Numbered from the stretch's first letter, positions 23,929 to 32,795 are shown. The stretch: 64,000 bases of DNA from Batillaria attramentaria (GCA_018292915.2 JACVVK020000197.1:382501-446500); one strand, 5' to 3'. A program made the numbers and translations. The notes: generated by a model from the sequence alone, not told the origin.

Positions 23929-26900
23929 CTAAACGGAAGTAGGGAACGTTGAAATGCCATCAGAGGCAACCACCCGTTTGATGTAGAAGAACGAAAGAGA
24001 TTTGCGTTTTTGTGTATAAGTGAAGATCGATTTTCCATCGGTTTTGAAACCCATGTTGGTTCCGCCTCCACTTTCCTGAGTCGTGAGGACTTGCTGGTAG
24101 CTATCAAACGTCAGATTATTTTGATGTTTGTTGAGTCCCTTGCAACTTAACTTGGTTTGGTCACCCTGACAAAAGTAGGTTTTAGAGCACAAGCCGATAA
24201 AAGCATGTCCCTGATACTCTGTTTTGAACAGACCCGGCGTTCGTTTGTCATACGCGATTTGAGCTTGACAGGCTGGGCATTGTGTCGGATCCCAAGCTCC
24301 GCCGGTCATGCGGGTGGTTTCAAAGTCTTTTTGATGACGGGGACAGGCCTGAGCCGGGAACCACTGAGGGTACACACGGTAAAACTCTTGTCTGAGCTCT
24401 GGACGCACCACCTCGTCTAAAGTCTGGCGACTGAGAGCCAAGTACAAGGAGTCGGTGTCCATTTCAAGCAACTGATAGTTCGACCGAGACACAAACTTAT
24501 CTAAAAAGTCAAAATGAAACTGCAACATACGTAGTTTAGCGTACTGATACACAAACAAACCAATCTGCAAAGGAAGGGCCCAATTGATTTTCTTTTTGCT
24601 CAATTCCACTTCCACGACCTTGTCTGTCAGTTCAGTCAGTTTTTGAAAACGCGCTTCGTTGACGAGTTTGGGTGCTTTTTCGGGGACGACATAATGAATG
24701 TCACGGTGGCGCGCAACGTTTGTCAGGGTTTTACCGTACGCGCTGTTGCCGAGCAGTTTAAAGGTTTCTGCTAAAATGGCCTTGCTCGGGTCTTGATCGC
24801 CTTGACGACGAGCGTCAGACACGGCTTCACCAAACTTCTTGAAACAGGTTTTGGGTTGGTACTCGAGGATAAGCGTAATGTTACTGACCACCAGCCCATG
24901 CTCGAGGTACCATTTTAGAAGAGGTGTGGCTAACAAAATACTTTCGCCAAAGAAACTGCCCACTAACGTTCGACGGGCTTGAGAGAGAAGCTTGTGTTTT
25001 TCAGCGTAGGTTTTCATCAGCTCACCGATTTGATCACGACTGATGGAAGCGTTTTTGAAGATGGGTTGCATTTCTGAAAAATGCTGTTTCAAGGTCTCTG
25101 GCACAGCGATGTCACACTGCACAAACCCGAACAAGGTTTCGTTTTTTACAGCTTTGACAATGGCTTCCTCCGTGATGGGCGACACACCCTTGAATGGTTT
25201 CAGCGTCGGGAAATGATCTCGCAAAAAGAACTGAATGTCTGAGTTAAAAGCTCTTTCACACTTCCACTCGCACTCCCATTTTTCCACCACACGCACACCC
25301 ACATCCTCGCGTAAATACCGGGTAACGTCTTGCGTGCTTTCTCTGAGCTCAACCAGAGATTTGCCGTTCACAGGGTTCACGGTTTGGCCAGCCGTCAGAT
25401 AACACGAGTGACCGTGAAACAGACACCCGTGAAACTGATACACGGTTTGCGTCTCAGGATCCCACCCATCCACCCGTATGTGTCGTTTGCCCAACTGCTT
25501 TTCTTTAGCGTTAAATTTGTGCTGCAGGCGAATGTTTTCCGTGTGCATCGTCCATTCGAGCCATTCGCGAGCCAACTGACCAAACGGATCGGTTTTTTCT
25601 GGTTTAAACCCATTTTCTTTTTTTCGAATAATAGGGTGTTCTGTCGGCATTGGGTTCATGATCGCTGACAGATACAAAGAATTAGCGTCCCAGCCCGTGA
25701 TAGACTGGACAGGTTTGTCTGGCTGGTCACGAATACAGGTTTTATCTGTCTCGTGCCATCGATGGAAAATAATGCTGGGTCCCCCCACGATCTGATCGCG
25801 CAAGAGAGAGTGAATATCTTTTTGTTTCTCGTTAAAGAGAGAAAAATATGTGTCTGAAGGCATGGTCTGAAACAAATATTTGAGGGTGATGCCGGGGACA
25901 GAAATCCCGTCTTTGAGCAAGTCGACGCCGAGGGTCGCGTACATGGCAATTTGACGCTCTAAAGCGACCAGAAAGGGTTTTGTATCAAAGTTATTGTACC
26001 AGACGAGAAAGTCTCGCAAGGTAGCGCATTGATTTTCTTGCCATATTTTTTCACAATACGCATACTCGGCTGGTGTGATGTTGGTCTGTTTTAGTTTACT
26101 GTAGAAGGCCGTATGTGGGGGTAGAGTGGTTTCCTCTAGTTTGTCTAGACTAGTGATGTACTCGTAACAAAAGAACCCTTTCTGCTCTTCAACGTTAAAC
26201 GCTTTCAAGTACTTGGCGTAAGAATAACCCGGCGCGACAAAATTGACGATGTCTAGAAATTTTAGTTTTGTGGTCGAAATGCACATGTACTGACTATTTC
26301 GTTTTACCACAAATTTTAAAGGACTTTTGTCTTCTTCTTGTGTTTCTTCGTCTTCGTCTGTGTTAGCGCACTGTTCCTCTCCTTCTTCCTCGACGTCAAC
26401 CCCATCGGGATTTTCTGTCACATCGTCTGTTTTGGCCTGAGCGATCAGCGTTTGAATCAAATAAGGCTTAATCACGTTCAAGTCATAACGAGACGAGTTA
26501 AACCCAACTACCGGTAACTCTTGTAAATAATCACAGAGGTGTTGTCTGAGTGTTTGGGTTGGAACGTGGAGACTATCTGCGCGCTGTTCTTGATCTTGTT
26601 CGAGTGCGTCTAATTGCTCAAAGACGGAAGAGAAGTCTTCACGCAACTGACGGTAAGACGCATCGGCAATTTGGTGAAGGTACGCGAGCATGTTATCGAC
26701 CAGCTCTTGGGGGTCCCCTTTGCTTACAAAGCATTTTGGCTCCGTGTAACTAGACACATTACTGCACACGGAAACGGAGAGAGGTACGTGCTTGGCAGTC
26801 ATTTCGGTGCTCTCTGTTTTGGTGTGAAGGAGATCGTCAGTCTCAAAATACACCTCAAAGTCAAAAGTTGCCCTGTGCGGAAAGACATAATGAGGGTCTA

Positions 26901-27804
26901 CTAGAATCCCGTGGTTATAGAGCTGTTGCAGAACAGACTCCGGAGGCGTATACACACCACCTTTGTACGTGGGTTTGGGTTCACCTCCATTACATCCCCG
27001 CTTTTCGTGTTCATGTAACCGTTTGTTAGAAGAAAACAGTTTGCTACATTTGGGACACGCAAAGGCTTTGGCTAACTGGTCAATGTCTATGATGTGCATA
27101 AAATGATTTTTGTAATGAAGAACCCGCATGATGGACTGGTGTTTGTACGCACTACGACGCAGAGGAACGATACAGACAGGTGTTTGGGTTTCGTCAAATT
27201 CAAAGACATCGATGTTGACTCGAAAACAATCTTCAATCGAATCCAGTTCTAGCAAGGTCACGCCAGGAAAGTGGGCGGGACACGGATTATGAAACCATTG
27301 TTCAAACAGTGTTTTGGTAGGGGTTTGAAGAGCGTGTCGTTTGGCACCTTGATGAAGGGCTAGACAACGAAACAGACACAGACCGTCCGAGTAAGGAAAC
27401 TGGTGATTTTCATCTTTTTGTAATTTGTGTAGAAAGGGGTTGGTAGCGATAAAATCGGGGATTTCATCGCATGCACACCCGATGGGAAAGTCAGGGAGAG
27501 GGTTGATGTAAAAGGAAGTTGACATGATAGCGTTGACAGAATATTTGGAATCAGGTCGTTCTTTCTGAACTTGACTTAAAATATCGTGGTCCTGAATGTC
27601 GTCTAAAAAAGACAGAAAATCTTGTTTGGATTGGATCAAACGGGGTCGCTCTAAAGCACTGTGGTTGTTGGTAGACGCGTGAAAGAAAGAGAGATCTCCT
27701 GTCTCTTTATGCGCCAAAAGAAAAGAATGAGAAAAATTAATTTTGAAACGTTTCTTTTGATGATTAAACATTTCCATCAGATTTTCTTTTTCCCAGTTTG
27801 GCAA
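23929..27804 (-). CDS. polB: Protein-primed DNA polymerase B (Polinton PolB), main body
   Basis: An open frame of 1,291 codons; the first ATG is at codon 10. Domains by residue in this frame: an OTU-like cysteine-protease-like segment around 139-240 (DGLCLFRC, then HFMHI), and a C2H2-like zinc finger at 250-271. Exonuclease motifs follow: FDFE at 314-317 and GFNSSRYD at 434-441. Polymerase motif A is WDANSLY near 705-711, motif B KLLGNSAYG at 1016-1024 and motif C DTDSLY at 1116-1121. Between motifs A and B an insertion near 770-848 (FHGCLFHGHSC, EKWECEWK) resembles the PD-(D/E)XK-type nuclease insert of related polymerases. A Cys-rich ribbon lies at 1154-1179. All catalytic carboxylates are present, so the enzyme looks functional. 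It should copy the linear element DNA from a protein primer in the nucleus. The N-terminus continues upstream in the finger-encoding segment, one base out of frame. Confidence 0.97.
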   Translation of the reverse strand: MPNWEKENLMEMFNHQKKRFKINFSHSFLLAHKETGDLSFFHASTNNHSALERPRLIQSKQDFLSFLDDIQDHDILSQVQKERPDSKYSVNAIMSTSFYINPLPDFPIGCACDEIPDFIATNPFLHKLQKDENHQFPYSDGLCLFRCLALHQGAKRHALQTPTKTLFEQWFHNPCPAHFPGVTLLELDSIEDCFRVNIDVFEFDETQTPVCIVPLRRSAYKHQSIMRVLHYKNHFMHIIDIDQLAKAFACPKCSKLFSSNKRLHEHEKRGCNGGEPKPTYKGGVYTPPESVLQQLYNHGILVDPHYVFPHRATFDFEVYFETDDLLHTKTESTEMTAKHVPLSVSVCSNVSSYTEPKCFVSKGDPQELVDNMLAYLHQIADASYRQLREDFSSVFEQLDALEQDQEQRADSLHVPTQTLRQHLCDYLQELPVVGFNSSRYDLNVIKPYLIQTLIAQAKTDDVTENPDGVDVEEEGEEQCANTDEDEETQEEDKSPLKFVVKRNSQYMCISTTKLKFLDIVNFVAPGYSYAKYLKAFNVEEQKGFFCYEYITSLDKLEETTLPPHTAFYSKLKQTNITPAEYAYCEKIWQENQCATLRDFLVWYNNFDTKPFLVALERQIAMYATLGVDLLKDGISVPGITLKYLFQTMPSDTYFSLFNEKQKDIHSLLRDQIVGGPSIIFHRWHETDKTCIRDQPDKPVQSITGWDANSLYLSAIMNPMPTEHPIIRKKENGFKPEKTDPFGQLAREWLEWTMHTENIRLQHKFNAKEKQLGKRHIRVDGWDPETQTVYQFHGCLFHGHSCYLTAGQTVNPVNGKSLVELRESTQDVTRYLREDVGVRVVEKWECEWKCERAFNSDIQFFLRDHFPTLKPFKGVSPITEEAIVKAVKNETLFGFVQCDIAVPETLKQHFSEMQPIFKNASISRDQIGELMKTYAEKHKLLSQARRTLVGSFFGESILLATPLLKWYLEHGLVVSNITLILEYQPKTCFKKFGEAVSDARRQGDQDPSKAILAETFKLLGNSAYGKTLTNVARHRDIHYVVPEKAPKLVNEARFQKLTELTDKVVEVELSKKKINWALPLQIGLFVYQYAKLRMLQFHFDFLDKFVSRSNYQLLEMDTDSLYLALSRQTLDEVVRPELRQEFYRVYPQWFPAQACPRHQKDFETTRMTGGAWDPTQCPACQAQIAYDKRTPGLFKTEYQGHAFIGLCSKTYFCQGDQTKLSCKGLNKHQNNLTFDSYQQVLTTQESGGGTNMGFKTDGKSIFTYTQKRKSLSFFYIKRVVASDGISTFPTSV

Positions 27805-28336
27805 ATCCGACCTGGGATCCCAAAAATAGGTGTATACCGACTGGGTTTTACCGAGCCGCTCGTGCGTTCGTATCGACTCGAAATGTTTTCATAGACTTCT
27901 TTCTTTTTCGCGGGTAAATCATCTAAGAGCCGTTTTTCTCTTTCAGCTGTACTGAGTCTTTTTTTCAAGGGAACGTGGGAGGTGGATGAAGCTTTTCGCT
28001 TGTGACTGCAATCAGCCTGGGCATCGACGTGGCGCTGATGCATTTTTACATGATGAGCCAGGTGTTGCTTGCGCTTAAAGGTTTGGCCGCACTGCTCACA
28101 GTTGAAGGGTCGTATGTTACGATGCACCCCATCGACATGGCGTGTCAGGTTTTTCCGCTGGGAAAACAATTTTCCACATTCGGAGCACGTATGATTCTGG
28201 CGGACAAAAACAGAATGTTGCTTCGTATAGTTTTACTTCCGAAGAAGTACTGCTGGTTTTTTATTTTAACATATATATATATAAGAGAAAACCTTACCTG
28301 TTTGGATGTCGCCATGTCTGTTTTTGTTGTCGCCAT
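27777..28336 (-). CDS. C2H2 zinc-finger N-terminal part of the polymerase gene, two exons
   Basis: Exon 1 (28298-28336) starts at ATG and encodes 13 residues, ending CAG before GTAAGG. Exon 2 starts at 28196 after an AG and reads into two C2H2 fingers (CSECG...H-X4-H type, then CEQCG...H-X3-H) followed by a basic linker. The frame runs to a stop at 27777, overlapping the polymerase frame. The linker stays plausible up to an A5 run at 27822-27826 on the plus strand. Beyond it the polymerase frame gives the better family match, so one base is probably lost or gained there. Related polymerases commonly carry N-terminal fingers. Alternatively this is a separate small DNA-binding protein. Confidence 0.75.
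28197..28297 (-). other. 101-bp GT-AG intron in the polymerase gene
   Basis: The donor is CAG|GTAAGG and the acceptor TTTTTGTCCGCCAG. Reading through it shifts frame (101 is not a multiple of 3) and destroys the first zinc finger. Removal joins exon 1 in phase 0 to a complete CxxC finger. Confidence 0.75.
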
Positions 28337-28450
28337 GATCAACACAGGACTGTTAGAAACAAGTGTTCACACAAGTGTAGTACCAGGGTAGTGTAAGGTA
28401 CAGAAGCCAGTCAAGCGATCAACCCGACTACTCGAAAAGCAAGGCGCCTC

Positions 28451-28463
28451 GGATATATATGAT
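28451..28463 (-). promoter_or_regulatory. TATA box of the polymerase gene
   Basis: The minus strand reads CATATATATCC about 120 bases upstream of the exon 1 ATG at 28336. Position and sequence fit an RNA polymerase II TATA box. Confidence 0.5.
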
Positions 28464-28464
28464 G

Positions 28465-29039
28465 CGTGGTTGTGGTCAGTCGGTAAAACTACAGCTGTTA
28501 TCTGTAACTGCTAACGCCAACAGTCGTGGTGTGGGCGTGGCTAATAGACACCGCCCAATGATCTACCAGATAGCGTGCGTAGTGACTCCCTATCGTATGC
28601 GTAAGTACCAATCAGCCCGGTATGTGTAATATTACTGCGTATGATAGCTCTTGTACCATGCGGGCCGGAGGGGTGCATGTCGTAACCATGATAGCTGTCA
28701 AAGATAAAAGAATATTACTGTAGGACATGTCATACCTGTGATATCTAAGGCGACTGATAGTATGAATGTAATTGACCAAGCTAACGAATTGTATGAATAT
28801 GCTCCGCCACATACACAACACGACAAAGGCACGATGGCCAAACACCGATACAACGCGCATTTACACGCAAATACAATAACGAGACGACCACTGTATTATA
28901 TGACGTTTTATTTAAATGAAAAAGTACACGCGGTTCCCGTAATGAAATAGATTGGCTCAGGGTACTTTAAACAGGTCATTAAAATAAACAATTTCTGACT
29001 TGCGACCCACCTGCACATAAACATGACACAACACAGATC
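28465..29039. other. Regulatory/intergenic region between PolB and the CARD gene
   Basis: No convincing ORF. At 28681-28725 it holds a copy of a motif (CGTAACCATGATAGCTGTCA then AAGATAAAAG and ATTACTGTA) that recurs in the duplicated promoter modules at about 30754 and 31609. It probably contains upstream control sites for PolB. Confidence 0.5.
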
Positions 29040-29573
29040 TTATTTTTTCTTTTTCTTAAACAAATGGCGAAATACACTTGTTTCTAAGCGTCCGTGTTCA
29101 TACGTATCGCGACTTTGTCTCTGGGCTATGCGTTCAAAACACCGGGTGCAGTACGGTTTATGAGTAGGCGTTAAAAGATACGCGTCACAGCTTGTTCCAA
29201 AATTTACACATTTTGGAAACAGGTCGTCGTACGCAGGTGGTGGTAGTGTTGGCGGTGGCGGTGGTGTTCTGTCTGTGCTCCTAGTTTCAGCAGCCATGAC
29301 TGATAACATCCCGTCTAAAGCCTGCGTTTCTCCCGCAGCAAGTAAACTTTCTTGAAAATGATGAAAGGCGTTTAACCCTCGTCTCATCAGTATATCTAAC
29401 AAGGTTCTGGTTTGGTCTTCTTTAACAGTCGTACTTTGCAGGATACGACTCGCCATTGGGCGTGTTAAAACCCGTCGTTGCACCAAATCATCTACCAATG
29501 TAGCCGGGTCGCGTATATGCACCACCAGTAAACGCCACGATTTTTGTATGATGCCTTTATGATGCGTGTCCAT
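29040..29573 (-). CDS. CARD-domain protein with PPxY motif and C4 zinc-binding tail
   Basis: Intact frame of 177 codons. Residues 4-92 match the six-helix caspase-recruitment domain pattern, with LVDDLVQRRVLT, then TRTLLDILMRRGLNAFHHF, then the final helix with Leu spacing. A proline-rich linker contains PPPAY (111-115), a PPxY motif of the kind that recruits NEDD4-family ligases or ESCRT. It is followed by Cys122, Cys129, Cys142 and Cys145, which could bind one zinc ion. The C-terminus is a Lys run. CARDs join by homotypic contacts in apoptosis and innate immune signalling, so the likely role is interference with a host CARD pathway. That is inference. It has its own TATA box and is one of the few undisrupted accessory genes. 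Confidence 0.85.
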   Translation of the reverse strand: MDTHHKGIIQKSWRLLVVHIRDPATLVDDLVQRRVLTRPMASRILQSTTVKEDQTRTLLDILMRRGLNAFHHFQESLLAAGETQALDGMLSVMAAETRSTDRTPPPPPTLPPPAYDDLFPKCVNFGTSCDAYLLTPTHKPYCTRCFERIAQRQSRDTYEHGRLETSVFRHLFKKKKK

Positions 29574-29631
29574 AATGTTGCTGGGTCGAATACTTGAAAG
29601 GTAAATGAAAGCTTGTCTGTGTTGCGAATAG

Positions 29632-29638
29632 TTTTATA
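29632..29638 (-). promoter_or_regulatory. TATA box of the CARD gene
   Basis: TATAAAA on the minus strand, about 60 bases upstream of the CARD gene ATG at 29573. Confidence 0.6.
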
Positions 29639-29865
29639 TGTATTTTCTTTTCTCTCTTAAAGAAACGTATTGAGAAGTGAAGAGTTAGGAAAAAGGGAAG
29701 GGAAAATGTGTGTGTGTGGGTTCTTTTTTATTTTTATTTTTTCCTTTAATTTTAGCTTTCTTCGTCAAGGCTGAGAGAAGTATAACAACGAGCTATAAAT
29801 CGTCGTCATACTTGACAATAAGCCTTGTCCAGGGATCACCACGTGGAGGTGAAGCTAAATCGATC

Positions 29866-29947
29866 CCCCTTTTTTTTTTTTTTCTTTTTTTTTTTGATTT
29901 TTTTTTTTATAATTTTTTTTTCTTTTTTTTTGAATTTTTTTTTTTTG
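29866..29947. repeat. Long T-rich low-complexity tract
   Basis: About 80 bases of nearly pure T with scattered C, G and A on the plus strand. Length is likely unreliable in assembly. Confidence 0.9.
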
Positions 29948-29959
29948 GACAAAAAAAGA

Positions 29960-30176
29960 AACCAGATATAAAATGCGCTGACTACTAAAAGCAGACTACT
30001 ACACATGTAGGTACAATACAAAAAGAAATATGGACAGTAACCAAAAAAAACAAAGGTACATGTAGTGGTTAAATACTTTACATCTAAAATGTGCTGAATA
30101 CTAACAAGCAGACAACTAAAGACTCAACTACAATACAAGGAAAAATACAGACAGTAACCAACAAAAAAAAACAAAA
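29960..30176. repeat. Two-copy diverged tandem repeat, about 117 bp
   Basis: 29960-30054 and about 30079-30176 share ATAAAATGCGCTGA/CTAAAATGTGCTGA, AGCAGAC.ACTA, CAATACAA and ACAGTAACCAA in order. They lie between two genes, so this may be duplicated 3' or 5' untranslated sequence. Confidence 0.75.
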
Positions 30177-30181
30177 ACATA

Positions 30182-30575
30182 TCAGTCCGAGAAAAATCGC
30201 CTCTTTTTTGAAGCGATTAGTTTTTCCTTTTTGTCGTCCTCCTCCACCTCCCCATCGCCGACGTCGTCACTCCCAGCGACCTTGTCAAACTCTTCTTTAA
30301 GAGTATTTTTTAATCTGCTCAGTCGCTCAATGTTTTGCGACGACAGCGTCAAAAACGCCTCCAGCTGATCCATAGAACTCAGCGAAAATCCCTCCTTGGT
30401 GGGGTAAATAGTGTCCTTTTTTAACGTTGTAGTTGAATTTACGGACATTTATATACGTCCTTCCTTTGAATGTCTGCACGGAAACCATAAATTGGTCACC
30501 GATATGAAATAATTTCCTTCCCTCGTATTCCACGTGGGAAACAGACGACTGAAGCGAAGCAGAAGATGAAGCCAT
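30182..30575 (-). pseudogene. Second PC4-like DNA-binding protein gene, frameshifted
   Basis: The 5' frame (ATG at 30575) gives FHIGDQFMVSVQTFKGRTYI, the first half of a PC4/Sub1 domain. The second half (TIYPTKEGFSLS) and an acidic-then-basic tail are in another frame from about 30440 to 30182. One base separates the frames near 30435-30445. PC4-domain proteins bind single-stranded DNA as dimers and act in transcription and replication, and such proteins occur in this element family. The gene may be dead, or the break may be an assembly error. Confidence 0.7.
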
Positions 30576-30619
30576 CGTCAAAGGGTGGTCGAGAGAGACT
30601 GAAATGCGTGCTGCTGCTG

Positions 30620-30885
30620 AAGAGAAGCGAGAGGGCCAAATGGTTAAAAGTACACTATCGGCACTGCACTTATATACCTTTCCTTGCGCTTACTAAAAAT
30701 AGTGGACAACAGCTGTCGTTTAATTGTACCACGCAATCATGAGGGGGTGTGCACCGTAACCATCATAGCTGTCAAAGATAAAAGGTTATTACTGTACGAC
30801 TAGCGGTCATTTGCAGTTTCAGCCTCTATTATTTTGCATAACACGAGGGTCATTTCGCGCGACAACAGTCACGGTCACACGAAGA
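30620..30885 (-). promoter_or_regulatory. Promoter module copy 1, upstream of the second PC4-like gene
   Basis: About 260 bases nearly identical to 31475-31735. The minus strand has GGTATATAAG (TATA at 30671-30677) about 100 bases before the ATG at 30575. The module also has a CAGCTGT site and the CGTAACC..AGCTGTCAAAGATAAAA motif. A polypyrimidine-AG (CTTCTCTTCAG) lies between TATA and ATG and could be a splice acceptor. Confidence 0.7.
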
Positions 30886-30939
30886 CCATTTTATTATCCA
30901 AAGCGGCATGTAGATTTAGGCGCAGTACCGTAACCCAAA

Positions 30940-31441
30940 TCAACACAAATCCCCCATTTGTATAGCCCTGAAGAAGTCACGCCTCAAACTCCTGTATACT
31001 CTTTCCTGATAATACAACAAAAAATTCAAATGTTTTTTTTGTCTGCCAGTCAAAATAGTCAGATCAACAGGTACGTGATCCGGAATATCTTCTATTTCAA
31101 ATTGTCCATGCTTTAGAAGTATGTCCATAGCCGTTTTTTACCGGTTCCGACACATGTGGTTCAAACAGATTGTCCACCAAAAATTGTTCGATCTCTTCTG
31201 CTTTTTCACACATTGCGAAGTATTGTCGTTGGGCATCAATGTCACTGGCTATAGTTGCTGGGGTTGAAAACACAGGTACATCTCGAGCAGCGCCAAACAC
31301 GAGACTATTACAACACATTTGTTGTAGAGAATCGACGCGACCAGAATTGCGACCAGGATTCTTAAATACTTTGCGACGTAGATTCTCGCAGATGGCGCAC
31401 AGGAGTACGTAGTGAAACCATACAGCTTCCACGCTTACCAA
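30940..31441 (-). pseudogene. Unidentified element gene, two overlapping frames
   Basis: The upstream frame (31097-31441, 114 codons) contains CAICENLRRKVF and a long helical acidic stretch. The downstream frame (30940-31128, 62 codons) starts at an ATG within the overlap and is rich in Leu, Arg and aromatic residues. They overlap by about 30 bases, and continuous helical character suggests one protein split by a one-base shift near 31120. Two overlapping genes remain possible. The upstream frame has no ATG until its 42nd codon, and a long T run lies just before it. I recognise no family. It follows promoter module copy 2. Confidence 0.4.
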
Positions 31442-31474
31442 AAAAAAAAAAAGAGCGCAGCTGAAGAAACTCCA

Positions 31475-31735
31475 AGATTAAAGCGAGAGGGTCAAATGGT
31501 TAAAAGTACACTATCGGCACTACACTTTAATACCTTTCCTTGCGCTTACTAAAAATAGTGGACAACAGCTGCCGTTTAATTGTACCACGCAATCATGTGG
31601 GGTGTGTACCGTAACCACAATAGCTGGCAAAGATTATTACTGTAGGACTAGCGGTCATTTGCAGTTTGGGCCTCTATTGTGTTGCATAAGACGGGGGTCA
31701 TTTCGCGCGACAACAGCCACGGTCACACGCGCATC
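31475..31735 (-). promoter_or_regulatory. Promoter module copy 2, upstream of the unidentified gene
   Basis: Nearly identical over about 255 bases to 30620-30885, with small indels. The TATA position reads GGTATTAAAG, weaker than in copy 1. Motifs CGTAACC, ATAGCTGGCAAAGA and ATTACTGTAGGAC are kept. The duplication lies in direct orientation, about 850 bases apart. Confidence 0.7.
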
Positions 31736-31752
31736 TGGCGCTCTTATGACAC

Positions 31753-32020
31753 CTAAACGATACATAAGATTGTCAAAGATATGTGGGGTGTGATTATTTG
31801 TCGAAGATACGGGGGAGGTGTATCGCTGTACGAGTAATTGTGAATGTGGACAGTTTGACAAAGATACGGTAATGGTGGCGGTGGTGGTGGTTGTCCCCAT
31901 GTCCCTGCTCCCTTTTTTTTTTTTTTTTGCTTGCTTGATAGCAGCTCGTCTAAAAGCTTGTGTCTTTTCCCGGTAACTTTCTTGATGATGATGATGATGA
32001 AAGGTATTTTGCGGCTCCAT
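31753..32020 (-). pseudogene. Candidate PPxY-motif small protein, interrupted at an A run
   Basis: An ATG at 32020 opens a frame with a His run and a basic helix ending in a Lys run. That Lys run is encoded by a long homopolymer (plus-strand T run at about 31912-31928). In the neighbouring frame the sequence continues as PPPPPPLPYL and later TPPPYL, both PPxY matches, to a stop at 31753. PPxY motifs in capsid-associated proteins recruit ESCRT-linked ligases. The unshifted frame gives only Thr-rich sequence that runs into promoter module 2. Whether the two halves form one gene is uncertain. Confidence 0.3.
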
Positions 32021-32226
32021 AATGTTGGAAAGGCAACCAAAGGTCTGTATGTGTTGTAATATAATTTTGTTTACGCAAACTCAACACACACTCACACAGA
32101 ACAAGAACAACAATATAGCATACACACAAACAAAAATTTTATTCAGTCGAGGCAAGGCACAAAAACAAAAAGATCGATGCATAAAACAAGTTATACGGAT
32201 CATTGTCAGAAAAAAAAAGTGTTTGT

Positions 32227-32711
32227 TCACAATGAACTTGCGAAATCGTTGCCCCAGTAGAGCTGAGATTGAGGCGGTTGAACGTCTGGCAAATCTGTAG
32301 CATTCAGGTGTGTGTCACTCGAATTCTGCTCAAAACAGTGTTGAATCAAATTGTCAATATACTGATCGTCCACCATTCGTTGAATCGGGTACTTAGGTTT
32401 TTCTGGGGTCGCGGTAGCGGCGGCGGCGACGACGGCTGCTGTTGTTGTTGTTTCAGTTCACTGGTCTGTTTGTTATACTCAGCGACAAGTCTTGATTTGA
32501 CTTTTCCCAAGCGCTGAAATTCAGCCAGATCCAAACTGACGCCACGTCGCGTAGGAACTACTTTGCCTCCTTTGACATCAGATCGAGCAGAATAATGGCG
32601 AATGTAAATCTTGACAGTACCTCGCCAAGTTTTCACGCTGGCGTAGATATTTCGCCCCAGAGGAAACAACGTGTCGTTTGAAGCCAAAACGCCACTCTGC
32701 GATGATGTCAT
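32227..32711 (-). CDS. First PC4-like DNA-binding protein, late frameshift
   Basis: The ATG at 32711 follows a TATA box by 78 bases. Residues 15-75 give a PC4/Sub1-type domain (FPLGRNIYASVKTWRG, KIYIRHY, then TRRGVSLDLAEFQRL). A Gln/Pro-rich linker follows. The original frame stops at 32346, but from a T5 run at 32398-32402 another frame reads a more protein-like acidic and polar tail to a stop at 32227. The PC4 domain itself is complete, so the protein may work either way. Likely role: single-stranded DNA binding during element transcription or replication. Confidence 0.75.
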
Positions 32712-32788
32712 TTTCTTCTTCTTCTCCAGGCCGCGTGGTGTAAGCCGGGTTAAAGTGAATAACACCAGTGCGCGCAGGTACCTCGAGT

Positions 32789-32795
32789 TTTTATA
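32789..32795 (-). promoter_or_regulatory. TATA box of the first PC4-like gene
   Basis: TATAAAA on the minus strand, 78 bases before the ATG at 32711 and downstream of the protease stop at 32873. Confidence 0.6.

Noticed and set aside
27777..27830. Second intron joining the zinc-finger segment to PolB
   Set aside because: The only GT..AG pairs there would give introns of about 11-26 bases, too short to splice. A one-base indel at the A5 run fits better.
28612..28860. 82-codon minus-strand ORF between PolB and the CARD gene
   Set aside because: It covers the shared regulatory motif, has no family match, and its opposite strand is equally open.
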